Origin: Phenylobacterium sp.
GTDB taxonomy: Bacteria; Pseudomonadota; Alphaproteobacteria; Caulobacterales; Caulobacteraceae
Direction of reading: 5' to 3'
Assembly: GCF_004297125.1 (NCBI RefSeq)
Contig: NZ_SCVD01000021.1
Span: forward strand, 62,001 to 126,000
DNA length: 64,000 bases
This document shows, piece after piece, positions 17,089 to 25,302 of the stretch. The notes beneath the pieces were generated by a model. The model did no database searches, had not been told where the DNA came from, and saw nothing but the letters and a program-made list of their open reading frames with translations. The number at the start of each line of letters is the position of its first letter. The first letter of the stretch is position 1. Made by a program: the position numbers and the translations under genes.

Positions 17089-18141
17089 TCATTCCGCCGC
17101 CATCGCCTTCACGGACTTGCCGGTGACACGCTCGACGACGCGGGCGATGTGCTCGATGGGGGTGTCGGGCATGACGCCGTGGCCGAGGTTGAAGATGTAG
17201 GGACCGGCGCTCCATTGCTGGAGCAGGGTGTCGACGCGGGCGTCCAGGGCCGGGCCGCCGGCGCGCAGCAGCAGGTTGTCGAGCGCGCCTTGGATCGCCT
17301 GGCCGCCGGCCTGGATCTTCCGGCCCAGGGCCGCGCTGGCCTGGGTGTCGAGTGCGACAGCCTGAACGGGAACCTCTGCGGCGTAGCGCTCGACCAGGGC
17401 GCCGGCGCTGCGCGGGAAACCGATGAACGGGGTGTTGACGCCAGCGGCGCGAACCTTCTCGACGATGCGGCGGTGCGGTCCGATCACGATGCGCTCGAAG
17501 ACGTCCTCGGCCAGGTTGTCGGCCCAGCTCTCGAACAGCTTCAGCGCCTGGGCGCCCGCCTTCGCCTGCATGACCAGGTAGCGGGCGGTGGACTCCACCA
17601 GCACGTTCAGCAGGGCGTCGAGCTCTTCCGGGTGTTCGTAGGCGTAGGTGCGGGCGGCCTCGCGCTGGGATCCGCGGCCCTCAAGCATGTAGGTCGCCAC
17701 AGTCCAGGGCGCGCCGGCGAAGCCGATCAGGGCCCGTTCTGGCTCCAGTTCGGCGCGGACGCGGACCAGGGTCTCGCCGATGCTGGCCAGCTTGGCGGTG
17801 GAGCCCTCGATGGCGTCCTGCAGCGCCCCGATCGGCGGCAGGGCGCCCAGCCTGGGCCCCTCACCCGCCTCGAACCAGACCTCCTGGCCCAGCGCCTGGG
17901 GGAGCAGCAGGATATCGGCGAAGACGATGGCCGCATCCATGGGGAAGCGGCGCATGGGCTGCATCGTGGCTTCGGCCGCCATCTCGGGATCGAAGCAGAA
18001 GGCGATGAAATCCTTCGCCCGGGCGCGCAGCTCGCGGTACTCCGGCAGGGACCGGCCGGCCTGGCGCATGAACCACACCGGCGGACGGTCCAGGGTTTCT
18101 CCGGCAAGCACGCGGAGCAGGCGGGGCGTCTCGGTCGTCAT
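17089..18141 (-). CDS. hemE: Uroporphyrinogen decarboxylase
   Basis: Decarboxylates uroporphyrinogen III to coproporphyrinogen III. VWFMRQAGRSLPEYRELR is the diagnostic N-terminal motif, and the family signature around GFAGAPWTVATYMLEG is present. At 350 residues it is full length. In Caulobacter the hemE promoter reads out of Cori, and the same arrangement is seen here: hemE starts at the left border of the 514-bp origin block and is transcribed away from it. Confidence 0.95.
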   Translation of the reverse strand: MTTETPRLLRVLAGETLDRPPVWFMRQAGRSLPEYRELRARAKDFIAFCFDPEMAAEATMQPMRRFPMDAAIVFADILLLPQALGQEVWFEAGEGPRLGALPPIGALQDAIEGSTAKLASIGETLVRVRAELEPERALIGFAGAPWTVATYMLEGRGSQREAARTYAYEHPEELDALLNVLVESTARYLVMQAKAGAQALKLFESWADNLAEDVFERIVIGPHRRIVEKVRAAGVNTPFIGFPRSAGALVERYAAEVPVQAVALDTQASAALGRKIQAGGQAIQGALDNLLLRAGGPALDARVDTLLQQWSAGPYIFNLGHGVMPDTPIEHIARVVERVTGKSVKAMAAE

Positions 18142-18312
18142 GAGGTCGACTTAAAGCCTGCCAGACCCCCAGGCTCAAGAGCGACCCTGTACGTCCCGCC
18201 CGGCCCTTCTTCCCTTCAATCTAGAAGAATCTTGAAATGGGTTGGAGCAGGAGAGGTAGAGGCTGTCGGCAGCGGGGAAAACCTTGACGATCCTTTGACA
18301 ATCCGGCGGTTC

Positions 18313-18329
18313 TCCCCAGGTCGTCCCCA
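18313..18329 (+). promoter_or_regulatory. Two DnaA W-box-like TCCCCA motifs
   Basis: TCCCCA occurs at 18313-18318 and 18324-18329, spaced 11 bp apart, about one helical turn. TCCCCA is the core of the weak DnaA boxes described in Caulobacter Cori. Confidence 0.5.
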
Positions 18330-18394
18330 GACGGCGGCACAGGATGTGACAGCCTGTGAATTGCGGGGAGCGAGGCTAGAGGCGGCGGAAGGCC

Positions 18395-18421
18395 TTAAGG
18401 TTTCGGTAAGGACTTGGTTAA
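18395..18421. promoter_or_regulatory. CtrA-type site cluster in the origin
   Basis: TTAA-N7-GTAA at 18395-18409 is one mismatch from the CtrA consensus TTAA-N7-TTAA, and another TTAA half-site follows at 18418-18421. CtrA binding here would repress initiation in swarmer-like cells (inference from Caulobacter). Confidence 0.65.
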
Positions 18422-18501
18422 GAAGCCGGGGCGCCCTGTGGGATATCGAGTTGTTCGCATCGGCGCCCAGCCAACGGCGCCCCGGGGGCGGGCCCTGGGG
18501 G

Positions 18502-18516
18502 TTAATAGATGGTTAA
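18502..18516. promoter_or_regulatory. Perfect CtrA box in the origin
   Basis: TTAATAGATGGTTAA followed by C is an exact TTAA-N7-TTAAC CtrA binding site. Confidence 0.8.
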
Positions 18517-18578
18517 CGGGGTGATCCGTCCTCGTGATCATTGGGCGCCGGGCCTTGACGGCTTTCGGCGCCCATCTA

Positions 18579-18630
18579 TCCCCAAGGCCGTCCAGCTTCG
18601 CTAAGAGTGAGTCCACAGGATCCATCCCCA
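18579..18630 (+). promoter_or_regulatory. Origin-right motif cluster: two TCCCCA and one TCCACA
   Basis: TCCCCA lies at 18579-18584 and 18625-18630, and TCCACA, the invariant part of a DnaA box, at 18612-18617 beside a GAGTC methylation site. The cluster ends just before the ppsR start, next to a short AT-rich run (GAATTTT). Confidence 0.5.
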
Positions 18631-18655
18631 GCAGAATTTTGGACCGCACCTGGAC

Positions 18656-19504
18656 ATGACCGCGCCGGCCCGCCTCGCCACCTATTTCCACGTCCACCTG
18701 GTGTCGGACTCCACCGGGGAGACCCTGAACGCCATGGCGCGCGCCGTCTGCGCCCGGTTCGAGAACGTCCTGCCCATCGAGCACATCTACGCCCTGGTGC
18801 GATCCCAGCGGCAGCTGGACCGGGCGCTGGCGGACATCGAGGAGGCGCCTGGCATCGTCCTGCACACCATCGTCGACGACAAGCTGCGCGAGGCGCTGGA
18901 GGAGGGCTGCCGGCGGATGGACATGCCGTGCCTGCCGGCCCTGGACCCGCTGGTCAGCGCCATGCAGCGCTACCTGGGCGCGGCGACCACCAGCCGGGTG
19001 GGCGCGCACCTGCGGCTGGACAACGACTACTTCAACCGGATGGACGCCCTGAACTACGCCATCGGCCATGACGACGGCCAGGGCGGCCAGGACCTGGACC
19101 AGGCCGACGTGGTGCTGCTGGGCGTGTCGCGGACGTCCAAGACGCCGACCTGCATCTATCTGGCGCACCGGGGCGTGCGGGCGGCCAACGTGCCGCTGGT
19201 GCCGGGCCGGCCGCTGCCGGAGAAGCTGTTCCAGCTGCAGAGCGCCCTGATCGTCGGCCTGGTGATCTCGCCCGACCGGCTGATCCAGATCAGGCGGAAC
19301 CGCCTCCTCAGTCTGAACGAGAACCGGGAGTCGACCTACATCGACCAGGACGCGGTGCGCGACGAGATCATCGCGGCGCGGCGGCTGTACGAGCGGCACG
19401 GCTTCCCGACCATAGACGTCACCCGCCGCTCGGTGGAGGAGACCGCCGCGGCGGTGCTGAACCTGCTGCACAAGGGCCACGGCCAGGTCGAGGTGCTGGG
19501 GTGA
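18656..19504 (+). CDS. ppsR: Pyruvate phosphate dikinase/PEP synthase regulatory protein (DUF299)
   Basis: Bifunctional ADP-dependent kinase/Pi-dependent pyrophosphorylase that switches PPDK or PEP synthase off and on. FHVHLVSDSTGETLN is the family N-terminus, and GVSRTSKTPTCIYLAHRGV is the P-loop-like motif. At 282 residues it has the normal length. The target kinase is not in the window. It is the first gene right of the origin and forms an overlapping chain with maf, aroE and coaE. Confidence 0.93.
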   Translation: MTAPARLATYFHVHLVSDSTGETLNAMARAVCARFENVLPIEHIYALVRSQRQLDRALADIEEAPGIVLHTIVDDKLREALEEGCRRMDMPCLPALDPLVSAMQRYLGAATTSRVGAHLRLDNDYFNRMDALNYAIGHDDGQGGQDLDQADVVLLGVSRTSKTPTCIYLAHRGVRAANVPLVPGRPLPEKLFQLQSALIVGLVISPDRLIQIRRNRLLSLNENRESTYIDQDAVRDEIIAARRLYERHGFPTIDVTRRSVEETAAAVLNLLHKGHGQVEVLG

Positions 19505-20091
19505 GCATCATACTTGCGTCGAAGAGCGCCGCGCGGCGGGCCGTGCTGGACGGAGCGGGCGTGGCCTATGAGGCGACCGTCGCCGGGGTGGACGAGGAGT
19601 CGGTGAAGGCCTCGCTGCTGGCCGAGGGCCACGGGCCCCGCGATATCGCCGACGCGCTCGCCGAGCTCAAGGCGATCCGGGTGTCGCGGGCGAAGCCGGG
19701 CTTCGTGATCGGGGCCGACCAGACCCTGGACCTGGGCGGGACGCTCTATGACAAGGCCGATGACCTCGACGCGGCGCGGGCGCGGCTGAGGCTGCTGCGG
19801 GGCAAGACCCACAAGCTGCACTCGGCGGTGGTGGTGGCCAAGGAGGGCGCGCCGATCTGGCGCGAGCTGGTGAGCGCCAGCCTGACCATGCGCGACTTCT
19901 CCGACGCCTTCCTCGAGGACTACCTGAAGAGCGAGGGCCCGCACGCCCTGGGCTCGGTGGGCTGCTATCGGCTGGAGGGACCGGGCGCGCAGCTGTTCTC
20001 GAAGATCGAGGGCGACTATTTCGCCATCCTGGGACTGCCGCTGATGGGCCTGCTGGACCTGCTGCGGCGGCATGGGGAGCTGGCGGCATGA
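19501..20091 (+). CDS. maf: Maf-family nucleoside triphosphate pyrophosphatase
   Basis: House-cleaning pyrophosphatase acting on non-canonical or pyrimidine nucleotides. [18 protein letters not shown] is the Maf signature, and [11 protein letters not shown] carries the catalytic Asp. The GTG start overlaps the ppsR stop (GTGA). Length is 196 residues. The subfamily (YhdE- or YceF-type) is not resolved from sequence alone. Confidence 0.9.
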   Translation: MSIILASKSAARRAVLDGAGVAYEATVAGVDEESVKASLLAEGHGPRDIADALAELKAIRVSRAKPGFVIGADQTLDLGGTLYDKADDLDAARARLRLLRGKTHKLHSAVVVAKEGAPIWRELVSASLTMRDFSDAFLEDYLKSEGPHALGSVGCYRLEGPGAQLFSKIEGDYFAILGLPLMGLLDLLRRHGELAA

Positions 20092-20933
20092 TCACCGCGC
20101 GCACCGTCGTGGCCGGCGTCGTCGGCCAGCCGATCGGCCATTCGCTCTCGCCCGTACTGCACAACGCCTGGCTGGCGGCGGCGGGAATCGACGGAGTCTA
20201 TGTCGCCTTCGCGCCGCGGGCGGAGGGGTTCGCGGCGTTCGTGGAAGGCCAGAGGGGGGGCGGCGCCATTCGAGGTGTGAATGTCACCGTACCCTTCAAG
20301 GAGGCGGCCCTGGCGGCGGCGGACGAGGCCAGCGCGCGGGCCCGGCTGGCCGGGGCGGCGAACCTGCTGGTGTTCGAGACCGATGGCCGGATCCGCGCGG
20401 ACAATACCGACGGCGTGGGCCTGCTGGCGGCGTTCGACGAACAGGCGCCGGGCTTCGACCCGGCCGCGGGGCCGGTGGCGGTGCTGGGCGCGGGCGGCGC
20501 GGCGCGGGGCGCGGTGGCCGCCCTGCTGCTGGCCGGGACGCCGGAGGTGCGGGTGCTGAACCGCACGCTGTCGAAGGCGCAGGACCTGGCCATCGACCTG
20601 GGCCGCAAGGTCGCACCGTCATCCCTCGCCGGCGCGCGAGGCGCCTTCGCGGGCGTCACCGCGGTGATCAACGCCACGGCGGCCGGCATGGCGGGCGGAC
20701 CGGGCCTTGACGTTCCGCTGGAGGCGACGCCTCGGGACGCGGTGGTGATGGACATGTTCTACAAGCCGCTGGAGACGCCGTTCCTGGCGCGGGCCAAGGC
20801 GCTGGGCCGGCGGACGGTGGATGGGCTGGAGATGCTGGTGCAGCAGGCCGCGCCGTCGTTCGAGGCGCTGTTCGGCGCCCAGCCGCCGGGGATCGACGTC
20901 CGCGCCCTGGCGCTGAAGGCGATGGGCCAATGA
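20088..20933 (+). CDS. aroE: Shikimate dehydrogenase (NADP+)
   Basis: Reduces 3-dehydroshikimate in aromatic amino acid synthesis. [19 protein letters not shown] binds shikimate, [13 protein letters not shown] has the catalytic Lys, DNTDGVGLL the Asp, and [15 protein letters not shown] is the nucleotide-binding loop. It overlaps the maf stop (ATGA) and is itself overlapped by coaE. Confidence 0.94.
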   Translation: MITARTVVAGVVGQPIGHSLSPVLHNAWLAAAGIDGVYVAFAPRAEGFAAFVEGQRGGGAIRGVNVTVPFKEAALAAADEASARARLAGAANLLVFETDGRIRADNTDGVGLLAAFDEQAPGFDPAAGPVAVLGAGGAARGAVAALLLAGTPEVRVLNRTLSKAQDLAIDLGRKVAPSSLAGARGAFAGVTAVINATAAGMAGGPGLDVPLEATPRDAVVMDMFYKPLETPFLARAKALGRRTVDGLEMLVQQAAPSFEALFGAQPPGIDVRALALKAMGQ

Positions 20934-21526
20934 GGATCATCGGCCTCACCGGCTCCATCGGCATGGGCAAGTCGACGACCGCGGCCATGTTTCGCGAGGC
21001 CGGGATCCCGGTCTACGACGCCGACGCGGCTGTGCATGACCTCTACGACCAGGGCGGGGCGGCGGTGGGCCCGGTGGGAGACGCCTTCCCGGGCGTGGTG
21101 AAGGACGGACGTGTCGACCGGGAGGCGCTTCGCCAGCGGGTGCTGGGTCAGCCGGACGAACTGAAACGCCTGAACGCCATCGTCCATCCGCTGGTGGGCC
21201 TGGATCGCGTGGGCTTCCTGAAGCAGGCCGAGGCGGACGGCGCCGACTGGGTGGTGTTCGACGTGCCCCTGCTGTTCGAGACCGGCGGCCATGCGAACGT
21301 GGATGCGGTCGTGGTGGTCTCCGCGCCGCCCGAGATGCAGCGCGAGCGGGTGCTGGCCCGGCCGGGCATGACGCCGGAACGCCTGGACGCCATCCTGGCC
21401 CAGCAGATGGCCGACGCCGAGAAACGCGCGCGCGCCCACTACGTGGTCGACACCGGCAAAGGGCTGGAGCCCGCCCGTGCACAGGTTAAGGCGATCATCG
21501 CCAACCTGCGCGCTTCCGCCGGTTGA
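20930..21526 (+). CDS. coaE: Dephospho-CoA kinase
   Basis: Last step of CoA synthesis. [17 protein letters not shown] is the P-loop, [13 protein letters not shown] the substrate motif, and [12 protein letters not shown] a further conserved block. Length is 198 residues. The start overlaps aroE (ATGA), and coaE leads into dnaQ after 32 bp. Confidence 0.95.
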   Translation: MRIIGLTGSIGMGKSTTAAMFREAGIPVYDADAAVHDLYDQGGAAVGPVGDAFPGVVKDGRVDREALRQRVLGQPDELKRLNAIVHPLVGLDRVGFLKQAEADGADWVVFDVPLLFETGGHANVDAVVVVSAPPEMQRERVLARPGMTPERLDAILAQQMADAEKRARAHYVVDTGKGLEPARAQVKAIIANLRASAG

Positions 21527-21558
21527 AGACCGGCCCCGGATCGGGGCATTAAAGCCCC

Positions 21559-22263
21559 ATGGCCCGCGAGATCGTCCTCGACACCGAGACCACCGGATTC
21601 GACCCCAAGACCGGCGACCGGCTGGTGGAACTGGCGGCGCTGGAGATCGAGAGCTTCGTGCCGACCGGCCGCAGCTTCCACGTCTACATCGACCCCTGCC
21701 GCGATATGCCCGCAGAAGCCGAGAAGGTGCATGGCCTGTCGGCCTCATTCCTGCGCGGCAAGCCCCGGTTCGAGCATCCCGAGGTGGTCGAGGCCTTCCT
21801 GGAGTTCATCGGCGACGCGCCGCTGATCGCTCACAACGCCGGCTTCGACCGCGGCTTCATCAACTGGGAACTGGCGAATTGCCGGCGCGAGCACCTGCCG
21901 GAGCATCGCTGGATCGACACCCTGGCGCTGGCCAAGCAGCGGTTCCCGGGGATGCACAACTCGCTGGACGCGCTGTGCAAGCGCTTCAAGGTCTCGCTCA
22001 GCGAGCGCGAGAAGCACGGGGCGCTCATCGACGCCAAGCTGCTGGCCGCGGTCTACCTGGAGCTGAAGGGCGGCCGCGAGCGCCGGCTGGAACTGGCGAC
22101 CACGACCATGATCAACGCGGTGTCTGTCGCCTCGAAGACCGAATACGGCGCCCGCCCTCGCCCGCTCGCGCCCCGCTCCACCGAAGAGGAACGCAGCGTC
22201 CACGCCGCCTTCATCCGCGGCGTGCTCAAGAGCGAAGACCTCTGGGGTAAGTTCGGGCTTTAG
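21559..22263 (+). CDS. dnaQ: DNA polymerase III epsilon subunit (3'-5' exonuclease)
   Basis: Proofreading exonuclease of the DEDDh class. VLDTETTGFDPKTGDRL is Exo I, HNAGFDRGFINWEL Exo II, and HGALIDAKLLA Exo III with its His and Asp. The C-terminal tail ending WGKFGL is short and would carry the clamp-binding and alpha-binding segments. Length is 234 residues. It converges on the S10 peptidase with a 4-bp overlap of stops. Confidence 0.95.
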   Translation: MAREIVLDTETTGFDPKTGDRLVELAALEIESFVPTGRSFHVYIDPCRDMPAEAEKVHGLSASFLRGKPRFEHPEVVEAFLEFIGDAPLIAHNAGFDRGFINWELANCRREHLPEHRWIDTLALAKQRFPGMHNSLDALCKRFKVSLSEREKHGALIDAKLLAAVYLELKGGRERRLELATTTMINAVSVASKTEYGARPRPLAPRSTEEERSVHAAFIRGVLKSEDLWGKFGL

Positions 22264-23657
22264 CCCCGATAGAACGCCCGCAGGTCGTCGGTGGCCCTGG
22301 GGCGCGACGCCAGGTCTTCGTAGACCCCGTGACCCGTCGGATAGATGTGCGCCTGGAACCGGCCCGGCGCGAACCCGGCGGCTGACAGCGCCTTGAGCGG
22401 CTGGCGATAGGGCACGATCAGGTCGTAGTAGCCGGCGACCAGGAACACCTTTGGCTTCGACGGCAGGGTGCGCAGGATTTCCGGCGTGTAGGCTGGGCCC
22501 GTGAGTTGCTGGTTCCATTTGCGGTTCGCCTCGACCGGATCGCGGGCATAGGGGCCGGCGGGCGTGTAGCCGAGCTCGTCGGTCAGCAGGCCGACGATGG
22601 AGGCGTGCAGGTCGTAGTCGTCGTTGGCGGTGACGACGGTGTCCTGCGCCGGCGGTGGCGGGACCTTGTGCTCCCGACCGTCGCCGCCTCCCAGTCGCTC
22701 GCCCTTGTCGGCCAGCAGTCCGGTGCGGAACTGCTGGAGCGAGGGGGCGAGCTTCGCGTCCACGATCGCCTGGCGCGGCAGGCCCGTGAAGCCGGCGACC
22801 TGATCGACCATGGCGTCGGTGACTTCGCCCTTGGCGATGGCGGCGGCATAGGGGCCATCGGCGAAGGCTTCAGCGGCGCGGACCACCGCCTGCAGCGGCT
22901 GGCGGGCGCGCAGGCCGCGGCCGTGGAAGTGCGCCGTCGCGGCCAGGCTGGGGAGCGCCAGCACCGGCTGCGGCGGGTTCGCGGGGCCGCCGCTGCCCAG
23001 GGTGGGCGAGATCAGGACGACCCCGGCGAGCCCGACAGGCTGGGGCCGGGCGGCCAGGAACTTGGCGATCTGGCCCACGCGCGTGCCGCCGTAGCTTTCG
23101 CCCACCAGGTAGACGGGCGAGGCCAGGCGGTCGTGGTCCTTCAGCCAACCGGCGATGAAGTCGGCGAAGGCCTGGCCATCCTGCTCGACGCCCCAGTACT
23201 CAGGCTTGGCCTCTTCGGAGAGGAAGCGGCTGTAGCCGGTGCCTGGCGCATCGATGAAGACCAGGTCGGTGACGTCGATGGGGCTGTCGGGGTTCGCCAC
23301 AAAGGCATAGTGGCCCCGCATTGTGGCCGCGACCGTCATCTTGGGCGAGAGGTGTTCGCGCAGGTGCCAGCTGGCGCCGCCCGGCCCACCGTTCCACACG
23401 AAGCTGACCGGCCGGGCCTTCGGGTCGGCGCGCTCGGCGATGTAGGCGACCGAGAAGATCGTCGCGCGGCCCTGCCCCGCGCCGTTGCGCATCACCATCT
23501 CGCCGGTCTCGGCGCGATAGGCGATCTGGCGGCCCCGCACGGTGATCCGGCCCTGGCGCACCGCGGTGGGGATCGCCGTCTGCGCGTTCGCGGGAAAACC
23601 GGCCGCGGCCCACAGCGCCGCGGCTCCACCCAACATCATCCGCCGATCCACTGCCAT
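22260..23657 (-). CDS. Exported S10 serine carboxypeptidase-like protein
   Basis: The N-terminus DRRMMLGGAAALWAAAGFPANAQ looks like a Tat- or Sec-type signal. FVWNGGPGGASWHLREHL is the oxyanion region, VYLVGESYGGTRVG has the Ser nucleophile, and VFLVAGYYDLIVPY and IYPTGHGVYED supply Asp and His. The full triad is therefore present. The canonical GGPGCSS reads GGPGGAS. Length is 465 residues. Substrate unknown; likely periplasmic peptide turnover next to two exported amidohydrolases transcribed divergently. Confidence 0.88.
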   Translation of the reverse strand: MAVDRRMMLGGAAALWAAAGFPANAQTAIPTAVRQGRITVRGRQIAYRAETGEMVMRNGAGQGRATIFSVAYIAERADPKARPVSFVWNGGPGGASWHLREHLSPKMTVAATMRGHYAFVANPDSPIDVTDLVFIDAPGTGYSRFLSEEAKPEYWGVEQDGQAFADFIAGWLKDHDRLASPVYLVGESYGGTRVGQIAKFLAARPQPVGLAGVVLISPTLGSGGPANPPQPVLALPSLAATAHFHGRGLRARQPLQAVVRAAEAFADGPYAAAIAKGEVTDAMVDQVAGFTGLPRQAIVDAKLAPSLQQFRTGLLADKGERLGGGDGREHKVPPPPAQDTVVTANDDYDLHASIVGLLTDELGYTPAGPYARDPVEANRKWNQQLTGPAYTPEILRTLPSKPKVFLVAGYYDLIVPYRQPLKALSAAGFAPGRFQAHIYPTGHGVYEDLASRPRATDDLRAFYRG

Positions 23658-23826
23658 GCCTCGCCTCCCTACTCGTAAGATGAACTATGCGCCTTCGAGT
23701 AATCGCGCGAATGGATGATGCCATGAGAGGAAGCAGAGAACATAGTTCGAATAAAAATTGCGCCGATGATGAATTACATTCACGGTTGGGAAGACGCGTC
23801 CTGGTGACGCTGCAGGGGTAGTCTGC

Positions 23827-25302
23827 ATGACGACGTGGGTGAGACGCCGAACGGGTCTGGCGCTGCTGACGGGCGCTCTGGCGCTCGCCGCGTGTGCGAC
23901 GCCGCCCAAGCCTGCCGCCAACGCCGCCGCCCCGCCAGCCGCCGCGCCGAAGCCGATCCGCGCCGGCCTGGACCCCGCGACCCGCCCCGATCCGTTCCCC
24001 TCCACCTATAAGCCTGCGCCGGCCGGACCCGTGCTGTTCGTCAACGCCACGATCCTCACGGCGGCCGGGCCACGGATCGACGGCGGGTCGCTGCTGATCC
24101 GCGACGGCAGGATCGCGGCAGTGGGCAAGGACATCGCCCACCCGGCCGACGCCAAGGTGATCGACGCCGGCGGCCGCTGGCTGACCCCGGGGATCGTCGA
24201 CCCGCACGCCCACATCGGCGCGGGCTCGAGCCCGACCGCGGCGAACGGCGACGGCAGCAACGAGAGCGGCCCCAACCCCGGCGGTGTCTGGATCGAGCAT
24301 TCGGTCTGGACCCAGGACCCGATGTTCGAACGCGCGCGGCAGGCGGGTGTCACCACGGTCCAGATCCTTCCGGGTTCGTCCAACCTGTTCAACGGCCGCA
24401 CGGTCACGCTGAAGAACGTGCCGGCGACGGCGCCGCAGGGGATGAAGTTTCCCGGTGCGCCCTACGGCCTAAAGATGGCCTGCGGCGAGAATCCCACGGG
24501 CGGCGGCGCGGGGAAGCCCGGCACCCGGGCCGGCGGCATGATGGGCTATCGCAACACCTTCATCGCCGCCCAGGCCTACGCCCAGAGCTGGGCCGACTGG
24601 CGCAAGCGCGGGGCGGGGGATCCGCCGCGGCGCGACCTGATGCTGGAGACGGTGGCGGGCGCGCTGAACGGCGACATCAAGGTCCACATCCACTGCTACC
24701 GCGCAGACGAGATGGTGCAGATGATCGACCTCAGCCACGAGTTCGGGTTCAGGATCGCCGCGTTCCACCATGCGCTGGAGGCGTTCAAGATCGCGCCGCT
24801 GCTGGCGCGTGAGAAGATCGCCGTGGTCACCTGGGCCGGCGACTGGTCGGGCTACAAGATGGAAGCCTACGACTCGATCATGGAGAACGCCGCCTTCGTC
24901 GAGAAGGCGGGCGGTGTGGCCACCATGCACTCCGACAATGTGATGCTGATGCAGCACCTGAACCAGGAGGCGGCGCGGGCGATGACCGCCGGGCGCGAGG
25001 CCGGCCTGGGGACGACACCGGAACAGGCGATCGCCTGGGTCACCCTCAACCCCGCCAAGGTGATCGGCGTCGCCGACAGGGTGGGATCGCTTGAGGTCGG
25101 CAAGATGGCCGACGTGGTGCTCTGGGACGGCGATCCGTTCAGCGTCTACAGCCTGCCGGACCTGGTCTTCATCGACGGCGCGCTGATCTACGACCGCGCC
25201 GCTCCCGGCCGGGCGCCGCAGTCCGACTTCGAGCTGGGCAACGCGCGCCGGCCCGTATCTCCGGCGCGACCCGCGCCGCGTGGCCTGGGAGCGCCCCGAT
25301 GA
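23827..25302 (+). CDS. Amidohydrolase lipoprotein, imidazolonepropionase-like
   Basis: The signal sequence ends in LALAACATP, a lipobox, so it is probably membrane-anchored in the periplasm. GIVDPHAHIGAG is the HxH metal motif at the barrel start; HIHCYRADEMVQM and FHHALEAFKI give further metal histidines, and MHSDNVMLMQHL the catalytic Asp. Length is 491 residues. The end overlaps the next gene (ATGA). The family hydrolyses peptides or imide bonds, but the substrate here is not known. A 170-bp promoter region separates it from the divergent S10 gene. Confidence 0.85.
   Translation: MTTWVRRRTGLALLTGALALAACATPPKPAANAAAPPAAAPKPIRAGLDPATRPDPFPSTYKPAPAGPVLFVNATILTAAGPRIDGGSLLIRDGRIAAVGKDIAHPADAKVIDAGGRWLTPGIVDPHAHIGAGSSPTAANGDGSNESGPNPGGVWIEHSVWTQDPMFERARQAGVTTVQILPGSSNLFNGRTVTLKNVPATAPQGMKFPGAPYGLKMACGENPTGGGAGKPGTRAGGMMGYRNTFIAAQAYAQSWADWRKRGAGDPPRRDLMLETVAGALNGDIKVHIHCYRADEMVQMIDLSHEFGFRIAAFHHALEAFKIAPLLAREKIAVVTWAGDWSGYKMEAYDSIMENAAFVEKAGGVATMHSDNVMLMQHLNQEAARAMTAGREAGLGTTPEQAIAWVTLNPAKVIGVADRVGSLEVGKMADVVLWDGDPFSVYSLPDLVFIDGALIYDRAAPGRAPQSDFELGNARRPVSPARPAPRGLGAPR

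Larger units (their letters stand above)
18142..18655. other. Putative chromosomal replication origin (Cori-like)
   Basis: This is the longest gene-free block of the window (514 bp), between divergent hemE and ppsR, the known position of Cori in C. crescentus. It contains a perfect CtrA box TTAA-N7-TTAA (18502-18516), a near-match TTAA-N7-GTAA (18395-18409), four TCCCCA motifs like the weak W-boxes described for Caulobacter DnaA, two GANTC methylation sites (GAATC 18227, GAGTC 18609), a CTTTGACAA promoter-like element near 18292, and five GGCGCC palindromes. I see no perfect TTATCCACA box; the nearest are TCCACA at 18612 and TGTGGGATA at 18437. Origin function is inferred from synteny and motifs. 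Confidence 0.85.

Noticed and set aside
18437-18445. Strong DnaA box TGTGGGATA in the origin
   Set aside because: It differs from TGTGGATAA at three positions, so it is listed only as a weak resemblance.
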